Shown one piece after another: positions 16,706 through 25,135 of a DNA stretch of 64,000 nucleotides. The translations under genes were made by a program, and so were the position numbers. The DNA lies in NCBI RefSeq assembly GCF_003203515.1, contig NZ_BGNG01000014.1, forward strand, positions 1-64,000, in the 5' to 3' direction. Each line of letters begins with the position of its first letter. The stretch's first letter is position 1. The stretch comes from Glaciecola sp. KUL10. Lineage in GTDB: Bacteria; Pseudomonadota; Gammaproteobacteria; Enterobacterales; Alteromonadaceae. The notes beneath the pieces are model-generated. The model was given only the letters and a program-made list of their open reading frames with translations, made no database searches and was not told the origin of the DNA.

Positions 16706-17753
16706 CAGATTTTGCAGCAAAAGCGAAGTGTTTTTTCTCTTGTTTATTGCGATACATACGTTTATCAGCCACGGAAATCAAAGACTCGATGCATTCGTTC
16801 GGACTGTATTGTGAAATGCCGTAACTAAAACTTAGGCTCAGTTTGTGTTTGGTCAAAGGTTGCTCAGCAAATTGTTCAATCAGCGTATACATGACAATTT
16901 CGGCTTTTGCACCACTGCAATTGTTCAGTACGATCAGAAACTCTTCGCCTCCCCACCTCACTGCGAGGTCAATTTCACGTAGGCGTGACTTTATAAACTC
17001 GGCAAACTCAATGATCACCTCGTCGCCAACGTGATGCCCATATGTATCGTTTATTTGTTTAAAATTATCTAGGTCGACGAGTATAAATGAAAAGGTTTCT
17101 TTTTTTAGCTCAGCAGAAACAATTTGTTGCTTGATCCATTGATAAAAATAGCGTCGATTTTTTAACTTACTTAATCCATCGTGGTAAGAGTAAAATGAAA
17201 GGGTATCCTTGTGCTTAATCAATATACTTTTCATCGACATCAGCGCTGCGAGGCAAGGTATGGCAACCGACAAAACGACTACTGTAAAGGTTGTACTCGC
17301 ATATGCTTTTAGAAATTCATTGTTGGTGTATTCCGGCACAAAGATATGCAAGGCGAGAAAACTAATCAATGTAAGTAAACACCAAAGAAATGTCCGAATT
17401 CGGTTAAAACTCGGGAAAGCAGCAACGATACAAATACATGCAAGTAAGAAATATTGAAAGCCATAGGCGGTTCCGAGCAATACAACACCTGCATTGGCGT
17501 GCGTAAATATCTCAAAGCTGCCTATACAAACTGACCATCGCAGTTTGCCCTTTTGGTTTGCAATGAACGCCATCCCCCACAGCAACACACCGACGATGCC
17601 CCAAACACCCAAAAGGTACAACTCGAGCATAAACATAATGGGCGCCATGACAGCATTGAACAAAAGCCCAATCAATGACGCCAAATACATAGCTCGATAT
17701 TCTGGCACTTGATGCAAAGAGATAAGTTCAGGCACCCTAAACAACTGCTTCAT
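16701..17753 (-). CDS. Membrane diguanylate cyclase (GGDEF), second gene of a pair
   Basis: This 350-residue protein has about six hydrophobic segments in residues 22-175 and then a GGDEF domain, predicted to make cyclic di-GMP from two GTP. The active-site loop is GGEEF at residues 268-272. An RxxD inhibitory site (R259-E-I-D262) sits the canonical five residues before it, so product inhibition is expected. The Mg/GTP segment LVDLDNFKQINDTYGHHVGD is intact. The membrane part matches no sensor domain I recognise. Its start overlaps the preceding GGDEF gene by 4 bases (ATGA), so the two are probably translated together. Confidence 0.88.
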   Translation of the reverse strand: MKQLFRVPELISLHQVPEYRAMYLASLIGLLFNAVMAPIMFMLELYLLGVWGIVGVLLWGMAFIANQKGKLRWSVCIGSFEIFTHANAGVVLLGTAYGFQYFLLACICIVAAFPSFNRIRTFLWCLLTLISFLALHIFVPEYTNNEFLKAYASTTFTVVVLSVAIPCLAALMSMKSILIKHKDTLSFYSYHDGLSKLKNRRYFYQWIKQQIVSAELKKETFSFILVDLDNFKQINDTYGHHVGDEVIIEFAEFIKSRLREIDLAVRWGGEEFLIVLNNCSGAKAEIVMYTLIEQFAEQPLTKHKLSLSFSYGISQYSPNECIESLISVADKRMYRNKQEKKHFAFAAKSV

Positions 17754-18850
17754 TGTGTTTTATTACCCGAATATTGAGCAACATGCACTCTATTGCGCCC
17801 TGCAGCTTTTGCTTCATACAAAAGCGCGTCAGCTTGAAAGACTAATTGGTCAAGTGCGAATTCTTTGTGGGTAGTGACCACACCAAAACTGATAGTCACA
17901 GTTCCATTATTTTCAATCATGACCTGAGCCTTAATTTTGTCTTTAAGTGAATTAAGCAGTTCTTCGCAGTCTTTAAGCTCAAGGTCATCAAAAAATATAA
18001 GAAACTCTTCACCGCCCCAACGACATGCCTTATGCGTATTTCCAATCGTTTCTTTAATGATCGTTGAAACCTCTTTTAATACTTGGTCACCTGCTTCATG
18101 GCCTCGCTCATCATTCAATTTCTTAAAGTGGTCAATGTCACCGATTGCAATCGCAAAGTGTTTGTTTTCTTTTTTGCTTTGGAATTTTTGAAAGTGAAGA
18201 AAATTGTAAAAATAACGGCGACTGAAAAGCCCCGTTAACTGGTCAATATTGGCAAATTGCTCGACACGTTGGCGCTGACGCATGTACACTGATTTCATGC
18301 GCATCATACCGATTATAAAGGGAATCCCGCCACTTATGAGACAAAAACTATAGAAATATAATTCATATCCCATAAAAACAGTATCAACACGGCCTTGTGA
18401 AAAATTCAATTCAAGCAAGATGAAAATGACAAATGTGGTGAGGGCAAATAATATAGCACCCAATATTTTTGTTTGCGTATGGATGGCGATAATACAGGCG
18501 GTTGGCCACAAATATAATTGAAAACCAAACTCAGTACCCAAAAACACGGTTGCAAGCGACGCGTGAATAATCACCTCAGCACCACCAAGCATGATTGCCT
18601 CGGAATAACGAGCGCGCCGAGCAAGTTTGATGACCGACAGCCAAATCACTAAACTGGCCAAATTGTATATTGCAAGAGAGTTAAGGCCAGTCAGCCAAAA
18701 AAGTAAAGAGAAAGCGAGGTGAATGGGCAAGGCAATGATCGCCACCCATAATATGGTGAAGTAATCTGTTTGGTCTTCAGCAGCCACACTTTGTGGTGCC
18801 TTCCTGAGAAAGTCATGCTGCCAAAGTGTTGTAGCAAACTCTGCTAACAC
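17750..18850 (-). CDS. Membrane diguanylate cyclase (GGDEF) lacking the inhibitory site
   Basis: This 366-residue protein has about six membrane segments (35-55, 58-76, 84-106, 113-126, 130-148, 160-182) and a C-terminal GGDEF domain with GGEEF at 279-283. The Mg/GTP segment AIGDIDHFKKLNDERGHEAGD is intact. At the I-site position (residues 270-273) it has G-N-T-H instead of R-x-x-D, so it should escape product inhibition by that route. The overall architecture is the same as the next gene and both share short patches such as RRYFY, suggesting an old duplication. First gene of a two-gene unit. Confidence 0.88.
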   Translation of the reverse strand: MLAEFATTLWQHDFLRKAPQSVAAEDQTDYFTILWVAIIALPIHLAFSLLFWLTGLNSLAIYNLASLVIWLSVIKLARRARYSEAIMLGGAEVIIHASLATVFLGTEFGFQLYLWPTACIIAIHTQTKILGAILFALTTFVIFILLELNFSQGRVDTVFMGYELYFYSFCLISGGIPFIIGMMRMKSVYMRQRQRVEQFANIDQLTGLFSRRYFYNFLHFQKFQSKKENKHFAIAIGDIDHFKKLNDERGHEAGDQVLKEVSTIIKETIGNTHKACRWGGEEFLIFFDDLELKDCEELLNSLKDKIKAQVMIENNGTVTISFGVVTTHKEFALDQLVFQADALLYEAKAAGRNRVHVAQYSGNKTQ

Positions 18851-18996
18851 TCTATTGAAAAGCCTTTACACTTTAGTCTATAAATAAAGTATACAGATAG
18901 CTAATCGATTAAGTAACCTACAAGTAGGTATAAATAGACATACTCAACTGCCGAATTTTATAACTAAGCTCTTAATTAATTGTAACTTTTTTAAAT

Positions 18997-21150
18997 TTAA
19001 ACCCGTGTAACTTCATTAATACTACTGATTTGTCTTAATTTATCAATGGTTTTAGAAAGTGACTCTGCATCACTCACTTCGATCGTCAGTTTAATATGGG
19101 CAGTGTTTTGCGCTTTATTACTCAAACTATTGACGCCGAGTAAGCCTACTTTTTGGTTTGACAGGACAGTGGTGATGTCGCGCAGCACTCCACTTCTATC
19201 TGCACAAAATACATTCAACTCAGTTTGGAAACTTCTTTGTTGTTCATCTGCCCAACTTACGTCTATTTCCCTTTCAGGGTGTTGATTTAATAAATGCTGC
19301 AACTGATTACAATCCTGTTTGTGAACACTTACTCCCTTTCCTTGGGTTATATAACCAAGTATCGGCTCACCTGCGACGGGCTGACAACACTTTGCAATTT
19401 GACTTAATAGATTGCCGACTCCTTCAGCAATAATCGGTTGATCATGTTTAGCTTTACGCACTTTTTTCGGTTTAAGCGGGATATCAACTAGCGTATCTTG
19501 CTCGGGCTCAATCTTGGGTTTTGGCTCAAGATAATGCACCACAGACATCACCCGAAGATCGCCGGCACCTACAGCAGCATAGAGGTCATCAAGCGTTTTT
19601 AAATTAAACTTTTCACATGCATCAACCGCTTTTTTAGGATTGATTTCAGCTTTAATCAGTTCGCGCTCAAGCAGCTCTTTACCAGCTTCCGCGTTTTTAC
19701 TTTTATCTTCTTTTTTGAAGAATGAATGAATGGTCGCTCGCGCCCTCGCAGAATGCACAAAGCCCAAACCAGGATGCATCCAATCGCGTTTAGGCGCAGG
19801 ATGTTTGCTGGTGAGCACTTCTACTTGATCGCCACTTTGCAACTTATAAGTAAAGGGCACAATGCGTTTATTGACTTTAGCACCATTGCAGCGATGACCC
19901 ACATTACTATGGATATAATATGCAAAATCCAGCGGGGTCGACCCTAGTGGCAAGTCAATTACGTCACCTTTCGGGGTAAAGACGTACACACGATCATCAA
20001 ACACTTGGCTTCTGAGTTCTTCAACTAAGTTACCCGATTCTGCCATTTCGTCTTGCCACTGAAGTATTTTGCGCAGCCAATTCAAACGTTCTTCTGAGCC
20101 CGCGCTTTTGCCTGCACTGCCCTCTTTATACTTCCAATGCGCCGCTACGCCGAGTTCAGCATCTTGGTGCATTTGTTGAGTGCGAATTTGAATTTCTACA
20201 GACTTGCCTTTAGGCCCTATGATAACCGTATGAATACTCTGATAACCGTTTTGCTTTGGCGTCGCGATATAATCATCAAACTCTTTGGGTAAATGCTTCC
20301 ACTTAGCATGCACCGTGCCGAGGGCCGCATAACAATCCTGAAGACGATCGGCGACTATGCGCAATGCTCTAATATCAAAAAGCTCATCAAAGCCAAGCTG
20401 CTTTTTTTGCATCTTTTTATAAATACTATAAATGTGTTTGGGGCGCCCGATGACTTGTGCGTTGATGTTTTCGGAGTCTAAGAGTGCTTGTAACTGCTCA
20501 ACGATATCTTCTATGTACTGTTCACGGGTAATGCGCTTTTCATCTAGCATCGATGCAATTTTTTTATATGTATTTGGATGCAAATAGCGAAACGATAAGT
20601 CTTCTAGCTCCCACTTTAACTGACCAATACCCAACCTATTGGCAAGCGGTGCATAAATAGTTGCGCACTCCTTTGCAACCAAGACTCTGGTTTCTTCGTC
20701 TTCTTTTTTGACTCGGTGTAAAGTGCATATACGTTCAGCCATCTTAATTACTACGGCACGCACATCCTCAACCATTGAGAGTAACATGCGGCGCAAGCCA
20801 TCTATATGCTGTTCATTTTGTTGATGTCTGGCTTGCAGGGTTTTTATTGCATCCATGCGCCTTACACCCATAATTAGCGCGCATATTTTCGCTCCAAAGG
20901 CTTCGCTTATCTGCTCTTCAGAGTATTCATGTATTTGGCAATAGGGATAAACCAGTGCAGCTTGAAGCGTTTCATCATCCATATGGAGTGCATTTAGAAT
21001 TTCAACCATTTCTTGGCCGATCAACAATATTTCCGGCGTGTCCGAAATATCCCTGATTTTAGCTCTGGTTTTTTCGTTAACGTCCAAATTTGCAAGCCAC
21101 TCGCTAAACTCTGGTCGTTGCTCTTGATGTACGCTCCGGATAGAAACCAT
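18997..21150 (-). CDS. relA: GTP pyrophosphokinase RelA ((p)ppGpp synthetase I)
   Basis: RelA senses uncharged tRNA on ribosomes and makes (p)ppGpp. The 717-residue product has the N-terminal pseudo-hydrolase region (no HD catalytic pair; ALVYPYC and VIKMAERICTLHRV). The synthetase domain follows (GRPKHIYSIYKKMQKK, FDELFDIRALRI, YIATPKQNGYQSIHT, IQIRTQQMHQDAELG), then TGS (RVYVFTPKGDVIDLPLGSTPLDFAYYIH, read with usual breaks), a zinc-finger segment with CCQP, and a C-terminal ACT domain. The missing HD pair and the ACT domain mark it as RelA, not SpoT. Follows rlmD, as in E. coli. Confidence 0.96.
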   Translation of the reverse strand: MVSIRSVHQEQRPEFSEWLANLDVNEKTRAKIRDISDTPEILLIGQEMVEILNALHMDDETLQAALVYPYCQIHEYSEEQISEAFGAKICALIMGVRRMDAIKTLQARHQQNEQHIDGLRRMLLSMVEDVRAVVIKMAERICTLHRVKKEDEETRVLVAKECATIYAPLANRLGIGQLKWELEDLSFRYLHPNTYKKIASMLDEKRITREQYIEDIVEQLQALLDSENINAQVIGRPKHIYSIYKKMQKKQLGFDELFDIRALRIVADRLQDCYAALGTVHAKWKHLPKEFDDYIATPKQNGYQSIHTVIIGPKGKSVEIQIRTQQMHQDAELGVAAHWKYKEGSAGKSAGSEERLNWLRKILQWQDEMAESGNLVEELRSQVFDDRVYVFTPKGDVIDLPLGSTPLDFAYYIHSNVGHRCNGAKVNKRIVPFTYKLQSGDQVEVLTSKHPAPKRDWMHPGLGFVHSARARATIHSFFKKEDKSKNAEAGKELLERELIKAEINPKKAVDACEKFNLKTLDDLYAAVGAGDLRVMSVVHYLEPKPKIEPEQDTLVDIPLKPKKVRKAKHDQPIIAEGVGNLLSQIAKCCQPVAGEPILGYITQGKGVSVHKQDCNQLQHLLNQHPEREIDVSWADEQQRSFQTELNVFCADRSGVLRDITTVLSNQKVGLLGVNSLSNKAQNTAHIKLTIEVSDAESLSKTIDKLRQISSINEVTRV

Positions 21151-21257
21151 TGTTAATCCTTAATGTGGTTCTGCGATATTGAAATACTTAAATTGCTTCG
21201 GTTTTTGATCTAGCTTTGCGTCAGCGTACGCATGCATACCCGTGATCAATATGCGTT

Positions 21258-21302
21258 GCTCTAGTTCTTTACACCCGCTCTAGCTCTTCACACTCGCTCT
21301 AG
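21258..21302. repeat. 19-bp tandem repeat at the end of rlmD
   Basis: Two 19-base units (21258-21276 and 21277-21295, 16 of 19 identical) and 7 bases of a third (GCTCTAG). Read on the minus strand, the upstream unit encodes the last residues Leu-Glu-Arg-Val and the stop of rlmD, and the next unit repeats them past the stop. Most simply a slippage duplication. Confidence 0.75.
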
Positions 21303-22742
21303 CAGTGCCATCATTTCTATATGCTCCGTAAAAGGGAACATATCGAGGGCTTTAATTTGCTTGATTTGGTACTTTTCGTCGAGACAATTTATGTCTCTGG
21401 CAAAACTAATAGGGTTGCAACTGACATATAAAATACGCTTGGGTTTAAGTTTACTGAAAACCTGCATTAATTCCAGTGCGCCTTGTCTTGCTGGGTCAAT
21501 AATAAAGGTGCTGTTTTCTGGTATATTTAATTCCTTGAAGGCATCTACATCACTGAGATCGACATGCTTAAACAACACATTAATTAAGCCGTTTAGCGCT
21601 GCATTTTGCTTGCCTAGTTCGACCATTTCAGCCACGCCCTCTGCAGCGATGCATTGTTTGACATCATTTGCAAAGTGCAAAGAAAAATTCCCCAAGCCTG
21701 CGAACAAGTCAACTAAGGTATCGTTTTTTGTCAACGACAACCACTGTTTCGCCGTTTTGAGCATGTCAATATTGACCTTGGCATTCACTTGAATAAAGTG
21801 ATTTGGCGAAAGCATAATGTTAGTTTCACCATCATCACAAATACTAAAACTGGCATTTAATTTCTGGCACTTAGCTAAGTTCGCTTTGGCATCGACCAAG
21901 TTCGATAAGCTCACTAGTGACTTAGGTGATGACTTTTCATAAGATTCAGGCAATTCTAAGGTGAGTTCTAAATCAATCTCGCGCGTGGCTTCTTTAAGTT
22001 GAGTTAGGGCCGAATAATCAGGAGCCTTGGTAAGGTGCAAACAGACCTGTTGCCTCTGTTTGTCGCTTAATACGGTCATATGACCTAGCATTTTTACAAT
22101 GGGTAACGTTTTTAAAACCTGAGTTAATGCGAACAAAGGTTCTTGAATCGGTGTGTCTAAAATAGGACAGACATTGATATCGATTATCTTATTCGATTGT
22201 TTGGCACGATAACCAATTTTCACTTTGCTGGCTTGCCTTGAATCGATGCTTAATCTGGCTTTACGACGATAAGCTATCGCAGGGGTTTTAGAGGCCTTAG
22301 GATCTGTGGCTATCGATGTTCTTACCGTATCATCGTATGGTAAAACATCGTTGAATGATACCGACGGGGGAAAAACCGAGTCATCAAGGTTTTTGCGAAG
22401 AAACACCTCTAGCGCATCTTGTTTGACTTGGTATTGATAACTTGCCGAAAAGTCTTGCTGAGAACAACCGCCACACTCATTGTAGTGCTGACAAAAAGGT
22501 GCACTACGATGCTCATTGGCTTTGAGTACCTTGACTATTTTAGCAAACCAAACACGTTGCTTTTGTTCGGTTATCTGTATTTTGTACAGCTCACCAGGAA
22601 CCGCATTTGCGACGACGATAATAGGCTTGTGAGTCAGACAGATGCCTTTTCCGTGATGGTCAACGGTATCTACAGCAATATCTAAAACAGGCAATCTAGT
22701 CGTTTTGTTATTTCGTTTCTGCGCCTTGAAAAACTGAGCCAT
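21288..22742 (-). CDS. rlmD: 23S rRNA (uracil1939-C5)-methyltransferase RlmD
   Basis: RlmD uses SAM to methylate U1939 in 23S rRNA. The 484-residue protein has an N-terminal TRAM domain, an Fe-S cluster motif (CQHYNECGGCSQQ), the SAM loop LVDLFAGLGNFSLHFA, the IDPARQGALELM motif and the catalytic YVSCNPISFARD. A stretch at about 120-160 (DDSVFPPS ... DPKASKTP) looks like an insertion relative to E. coli RlmD. It starts 9 bases after acpS; its last codons lie in a short tandem duplication. Confidence 0.94.
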   Translation of the reverse strand: MAQFFKAQKRNNKTTRLPVLDIAVDTVDHHGKGICLTHKPIIVVANAVPGELYKIQITEQKQRVWFAKIVKVLKANEHRSAPFCQHYNECGGCSQQDFSASYQYQVKQDALEVFLRKNLDDSVFPPSVSFNDVLPYDDTVRTSIATDPKASKTPAIAYRRKARLSIDSRQASKVKIGYRAKQSNKIIDINVCPILDTPIQEPLFALTQVLKTLPIVKMLGHMTVLSDKQRQQVCLHLTKAPDYSALTQLKEATREIDLELTLELPESYEKSSPKSLVSLSNLVDAKANLAKCQKLNASFSICDDGETNIMLSPNHFIQVNAKVNIDMLKTAKQWLSLTKNDTLVDLFAGLGNFSLHFANDVKQCIAAEGVAEMVELGKQNAALNGLINVLFKHVDLSDVDAFKELNIPENSTFIIDPARQGALELMQVFSKLKPKRILYVSCNPISFARDINCLDEKYQIKQIKALDMFPFTEHIEMMALLERV

Positions 22743-22751
22743 GTCTATTGT

Positions 22752-23183
22752 CTAACCCGCTTCCAAGATAACAGTCGCAACAGCATAGTTCTGCTCATCA
22801 GATATAGAGAGATGCGCGCCCGTGACGCCTTTTTCTTCAAAGAGTTCTTTAAGTCTACCTGTGACTTTTAAGAAGGGTTGCCCCGTTTCATAGTGGGCGA
22901 CTTCTATTTGATGCCAACTCACGCCGTTACCTATCCCATTGCCAATTGCTTTAACGGCCGCCTCTTTGGCCGCAAAACGCTTTGCTAAAAATCGGCATTG
23001 CTTAGCAACGCTGGTATTAACTTGATTATCGCGTGTCAACACACCACTGAGTTTAGATAACTGCATAAAGTCACGAAACTCAGTTTCATTCAACACTCTT
23101 TTTGCCAACGAATCTGATTTTTCTAAACTGCTTTCCAAACGCACTATCTCAACGATATCTGTGCCAATTCCTACAATTGCCAT
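22752..23183 (-). CDS. acpS: Holo-[acyl-carrier-protein] synthase AcpS
   Basis: AcpS transfers 4'-phosphopantetheine from CoA to acyl carrier protein. The 143-residue protein has the two signature motifs: GIGTDIVEIVRLE at the start (Asp ligand for Mg) and RFLAKRFAAKEAAVKAIGNGIGNG with the catalytic Glu-Lys region, then HLSISDEQNYAVATVI. Somewhat longer than the usual 126 residues because of a loop around residue 50. It lies 39 bases after pdxJ, the conserved pdxJ-acpS order. Confidence 0.95.
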   Translation of the reverse strand: MAIVGIGTDIVEIVRLESSLEKSDSLAKRVLNETEFRDFMQLSKLSGVLTRDNQVNTSVAKQCRFLAKRFAAKEAAVKAIGNGIGNGVSWHQIEVAHYETGQPFLKVTGRLKELFEEKGVTGAHLSISDEQNYAVATVILEAG

Positions 23184-23222
23184 AATGTTTTCCGTTATCT
23201 TTAGTGCTTTTTGCTAACTAAG

Positions 23223-23969
23223 CTAGATTTTGCCTATATCAGAACGCGCTTCTTGCATTAACAAGCGCATATCTCTCACCGCTTTATCAAGGCCATCAAA
23301 GGCTGCACGAGCAATAATACTATGACCGATGTTTAACTCAATCAGTTGGGGGATAGCTGCAATCGGCTTCACGTTGTGATAATGCAGACCATGCCCAGCA
23401 TTGACTTTCAGTCCCAAGCGATCAGCGTACTCGATGCCTGTTATTAACTTTTCAAGCTCATGGTGAGCTTCAGCTTCATTTTTTGCCTCAGCATATTGCC
23501 CAGTATGGATTTCAATATAAGGTGCGCCCGCTTCAACAGCCGCTTCGATTTGAGACTCATCGGCGTCAATAAACAATGAAGTAAGCGTGTTATGAGCAGC
23601 AAGTGATGTGCATGCATCTTTTATCTTAGCGAGATTACCCGCCACATCCAACCCGCCTTCGGTAGTCAGCTCTTCGCGCTTTTCTGGCACTAAGCAACAG
23701 AACTCAGGAGTCACTTTGGCAGCAATCGCTAACATTTCATCGGTCACAGCCATTTCTAAATTCATGCGCGTGTTCAGCGTTTGTTTGAGTAAATACACAT
23801 CATGATCTTTAATATGACGGCGATCTTCGCGAAGATGAATAGTAATGCCGTCTGCACCAGCTCGCTCTGCTACATCGGCAGCATGAACAGGATTGGGATA
23901 TTGCGTACCTCTGGCATTTCGAAGTGTCGCGATATGATCGATATTCACACCTAATAATATTTGATTCAT
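23223..23969 (-). CDS. pdxJ: Pyridoxine 5'-phosphate synthase PdxJ
   Basis: PdxJ condenses 1-deoxyxylulose-5-phosphate with 3-amino-2-oxopropyl phosphate (made through PdxA, also in this window) to give pyridoxine phosphate. The 248-residue TIM-barrel protein shows [54 protein letters not shown] and GHGLHYHNV, all signature segments. It follows recO by 59 bases. Confidence 0.96.
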   Translation of the reverse strand: MNQILLGVNIDHIATLRNARGTQYPNPVHAADVAERAGADGITIHLREDRRHIKDHDVYLLKQTLNTRMNLEMAVTDEMLAIAAKVTPEFCCLVPEKREELTTEGGLDVAGNLAKIKDACTSLAAHNTLTSLFIDADESQIEAAVEAGAPYIEIHTGQYAEAKNEAEAHHELEKLITGIEYADRLGLKVNAGHGLHYHNVKPIAAIPQLIELNIGHSIIARAAFDGLDKAVRDMRLLMQEARSDIGKI

Positions 23970-24028
23970 AGTAATCCTGTATGTAATAAGACGTAGCCAC
24001 TAATTTTGACTGATTTCGCTAGAGAAAC

Positions 24029-24772
24029 TTAGCCTTTCTTAGTTGAATTATAGCTAAATAGTTCACGACTTTTCAGAGGTTTATCACCTAAAAGTGGACT
24101 TAATGCTAAACGCACAATGCGCTTTGCTACTTGAAGTGAATGTTCATTCCACTCTTGAGCAAGCATTTGCTTGATGTGTAAACCCCGCATTCCCTGACCT
24201 ACTATTTTTGAAGCAAGCAAGCCTTGCGAGGAGTCAAATTGATAATGGTGCTCATCTAAGAGTGGCTTATCAGCACTTACATCTAATGAAAGATCAGGTA
24301 GATATCCCAACATTTCCAACAAACTAAATTCGAATTGACGTAGCATTGGTTGCACTTTTAAGAGCGCTTCAACGTCTTCTAATCCTGCATTTTGAATCGC
24401 AAACAATTTAGCTAAATTGATTTGATACGACTCAAATAAAGCGGCAAAAGGCTCAGCTTCGGGTAGGGTGCGACTGAGTAATTCATTAATGTAAAAGGCG
24501 CAATACAGCATATTGCCGGATAAAGCGATACTTTTTTCATTGGCTTCTATGCTACCAAGCGTCCTTAAGGAGCTTCTGCCCGATACCTCAAAACTCAAAA
24601 ACTGCAGTGGTTGTAATAAACTTCGCTTATCAGACTTTGCATTTCTCACGCCTTTTGCAACCGCCGAAACTTTTCCTTGCTCTTTACAGAAAAAGTCAAC
24701 GAGCATACTTGTCTCTCGATATGCTCGACGATGAATCACAAATCCATTCAACGACTGTCTGTTAACGCTCAA
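24029..24772 (-). CDS. recO: DNA repair protein RecO
   Basis: RecO acts with RecR to load RecA on SSB-coated gaps. The 247-residue protein has the N-terminal OB fold (GFVIHRRAYRETSMLVDFF, GKVSAVAKGVRNAKSDKRSLLQPL with the usual breaks) and an all-helical C-terminal part (FYINELLSRTLPEAEPFAALF). It overlaps the preceding small gene by 4 bases, so it is probably coupled to it. In enterics recO follows era; here era is not adjacent. Confidence 0.93.
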   Translation of the reverse strand: MSVNRQSLNGFVIHRRAYRETSMLVDFFCKEQGKVSAVAKGVRNAKSDKRSLLQPLQFLSFEVSGRSSLRTLGSIEANEKSIALSGNMLYCAFYINELLSRTLPEAEPFAALFESYQINLAKLFAIQNAGLEDVEALLKVQPMLRQFEFSLLEMLGYLPDLSLDVSADKPLLDEHHYQFDSSQGLLASKIVGQGMRGLHIKQMLAQEWNEHSLQVAKRIVRLALSPLLGDKPLKSRELFSYNSTKKG

Positions 24773-25050
24773 CTGGCTTTAATCCGAACCACTTTCATGG
24801 TTTCAAAGGTCATCCCTGCGACTATTTTGTTATCAGGATAATAAGTAAGATTGACGCGGTTGCCCACTAGACTCTTGTAGCGTTTTTTACGCTTAAAAAT
24901 AAAAGGCACATCAATATCTTGAAGCATAATGGTATGGACTATCCAGTCATCTTCTTCGCGTTGCACATGCGATTGCACCTTCATGTTTTCTGAATGCGTG
25001 AGTTGCCTATGCTGTTGAAGCAAGCTGTCTACTTCTGATTTTTTAGGCAT
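24769..25050 (-). CDS. Small protein of unknown function upstream of recO
   Basis: A 93-residue basic protein not recognised as any named family. The first third is polar and helical (KKSEVDSLLQQHRQLTHSE); the rest looks like a small beta barrel (DDWIVHTIMLQDIDVPFIF, then KSLVGNRVNLTYYPDN, then GMTFETMKVVRIKAS). Its stop overlaps the recO start by 4 bases, which supports its being real and co-translated with recO. No clear Shine-Dalgarno precedes the ATG. A PilZ or OB-like fold is conceivable, but the PilZ RxxxR and D/NxSxxG motifs are absent. Confidence 0.75.
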   Translation of the reverse strand: MPKKSEVDSLLQQHRQLTHSENMKVQSHVQREEDDWIVHTIMLQDIDVPFIFKRKKRYKSLVGNRVNLTYYPDNKIVAGMTFETMKVVRIKAS

Positions 25051-25135
25051 TTACTTGCGTACCCTTTTCTTTGTTTACCCATCATTATTTACTTAGCATT
25101 TTGCTTAGCGCTTTATACGCATGCTTGAATGTAAA

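Noticed and set aside
16403-16828. 141-codon open frame on the plus strand over rplM and its leader.
   Set aside because: Overlaps rplM antisense and the rplM promoter region; composition is not protein-like.
24769-25050. PilZ (c-di-GMP-binding) domain in the small gene before recO.
   Set aside because: The beta-rich look and the many GGDEF genes suggested it, but the RxxxR and D/NxSxxG motifs are missing.
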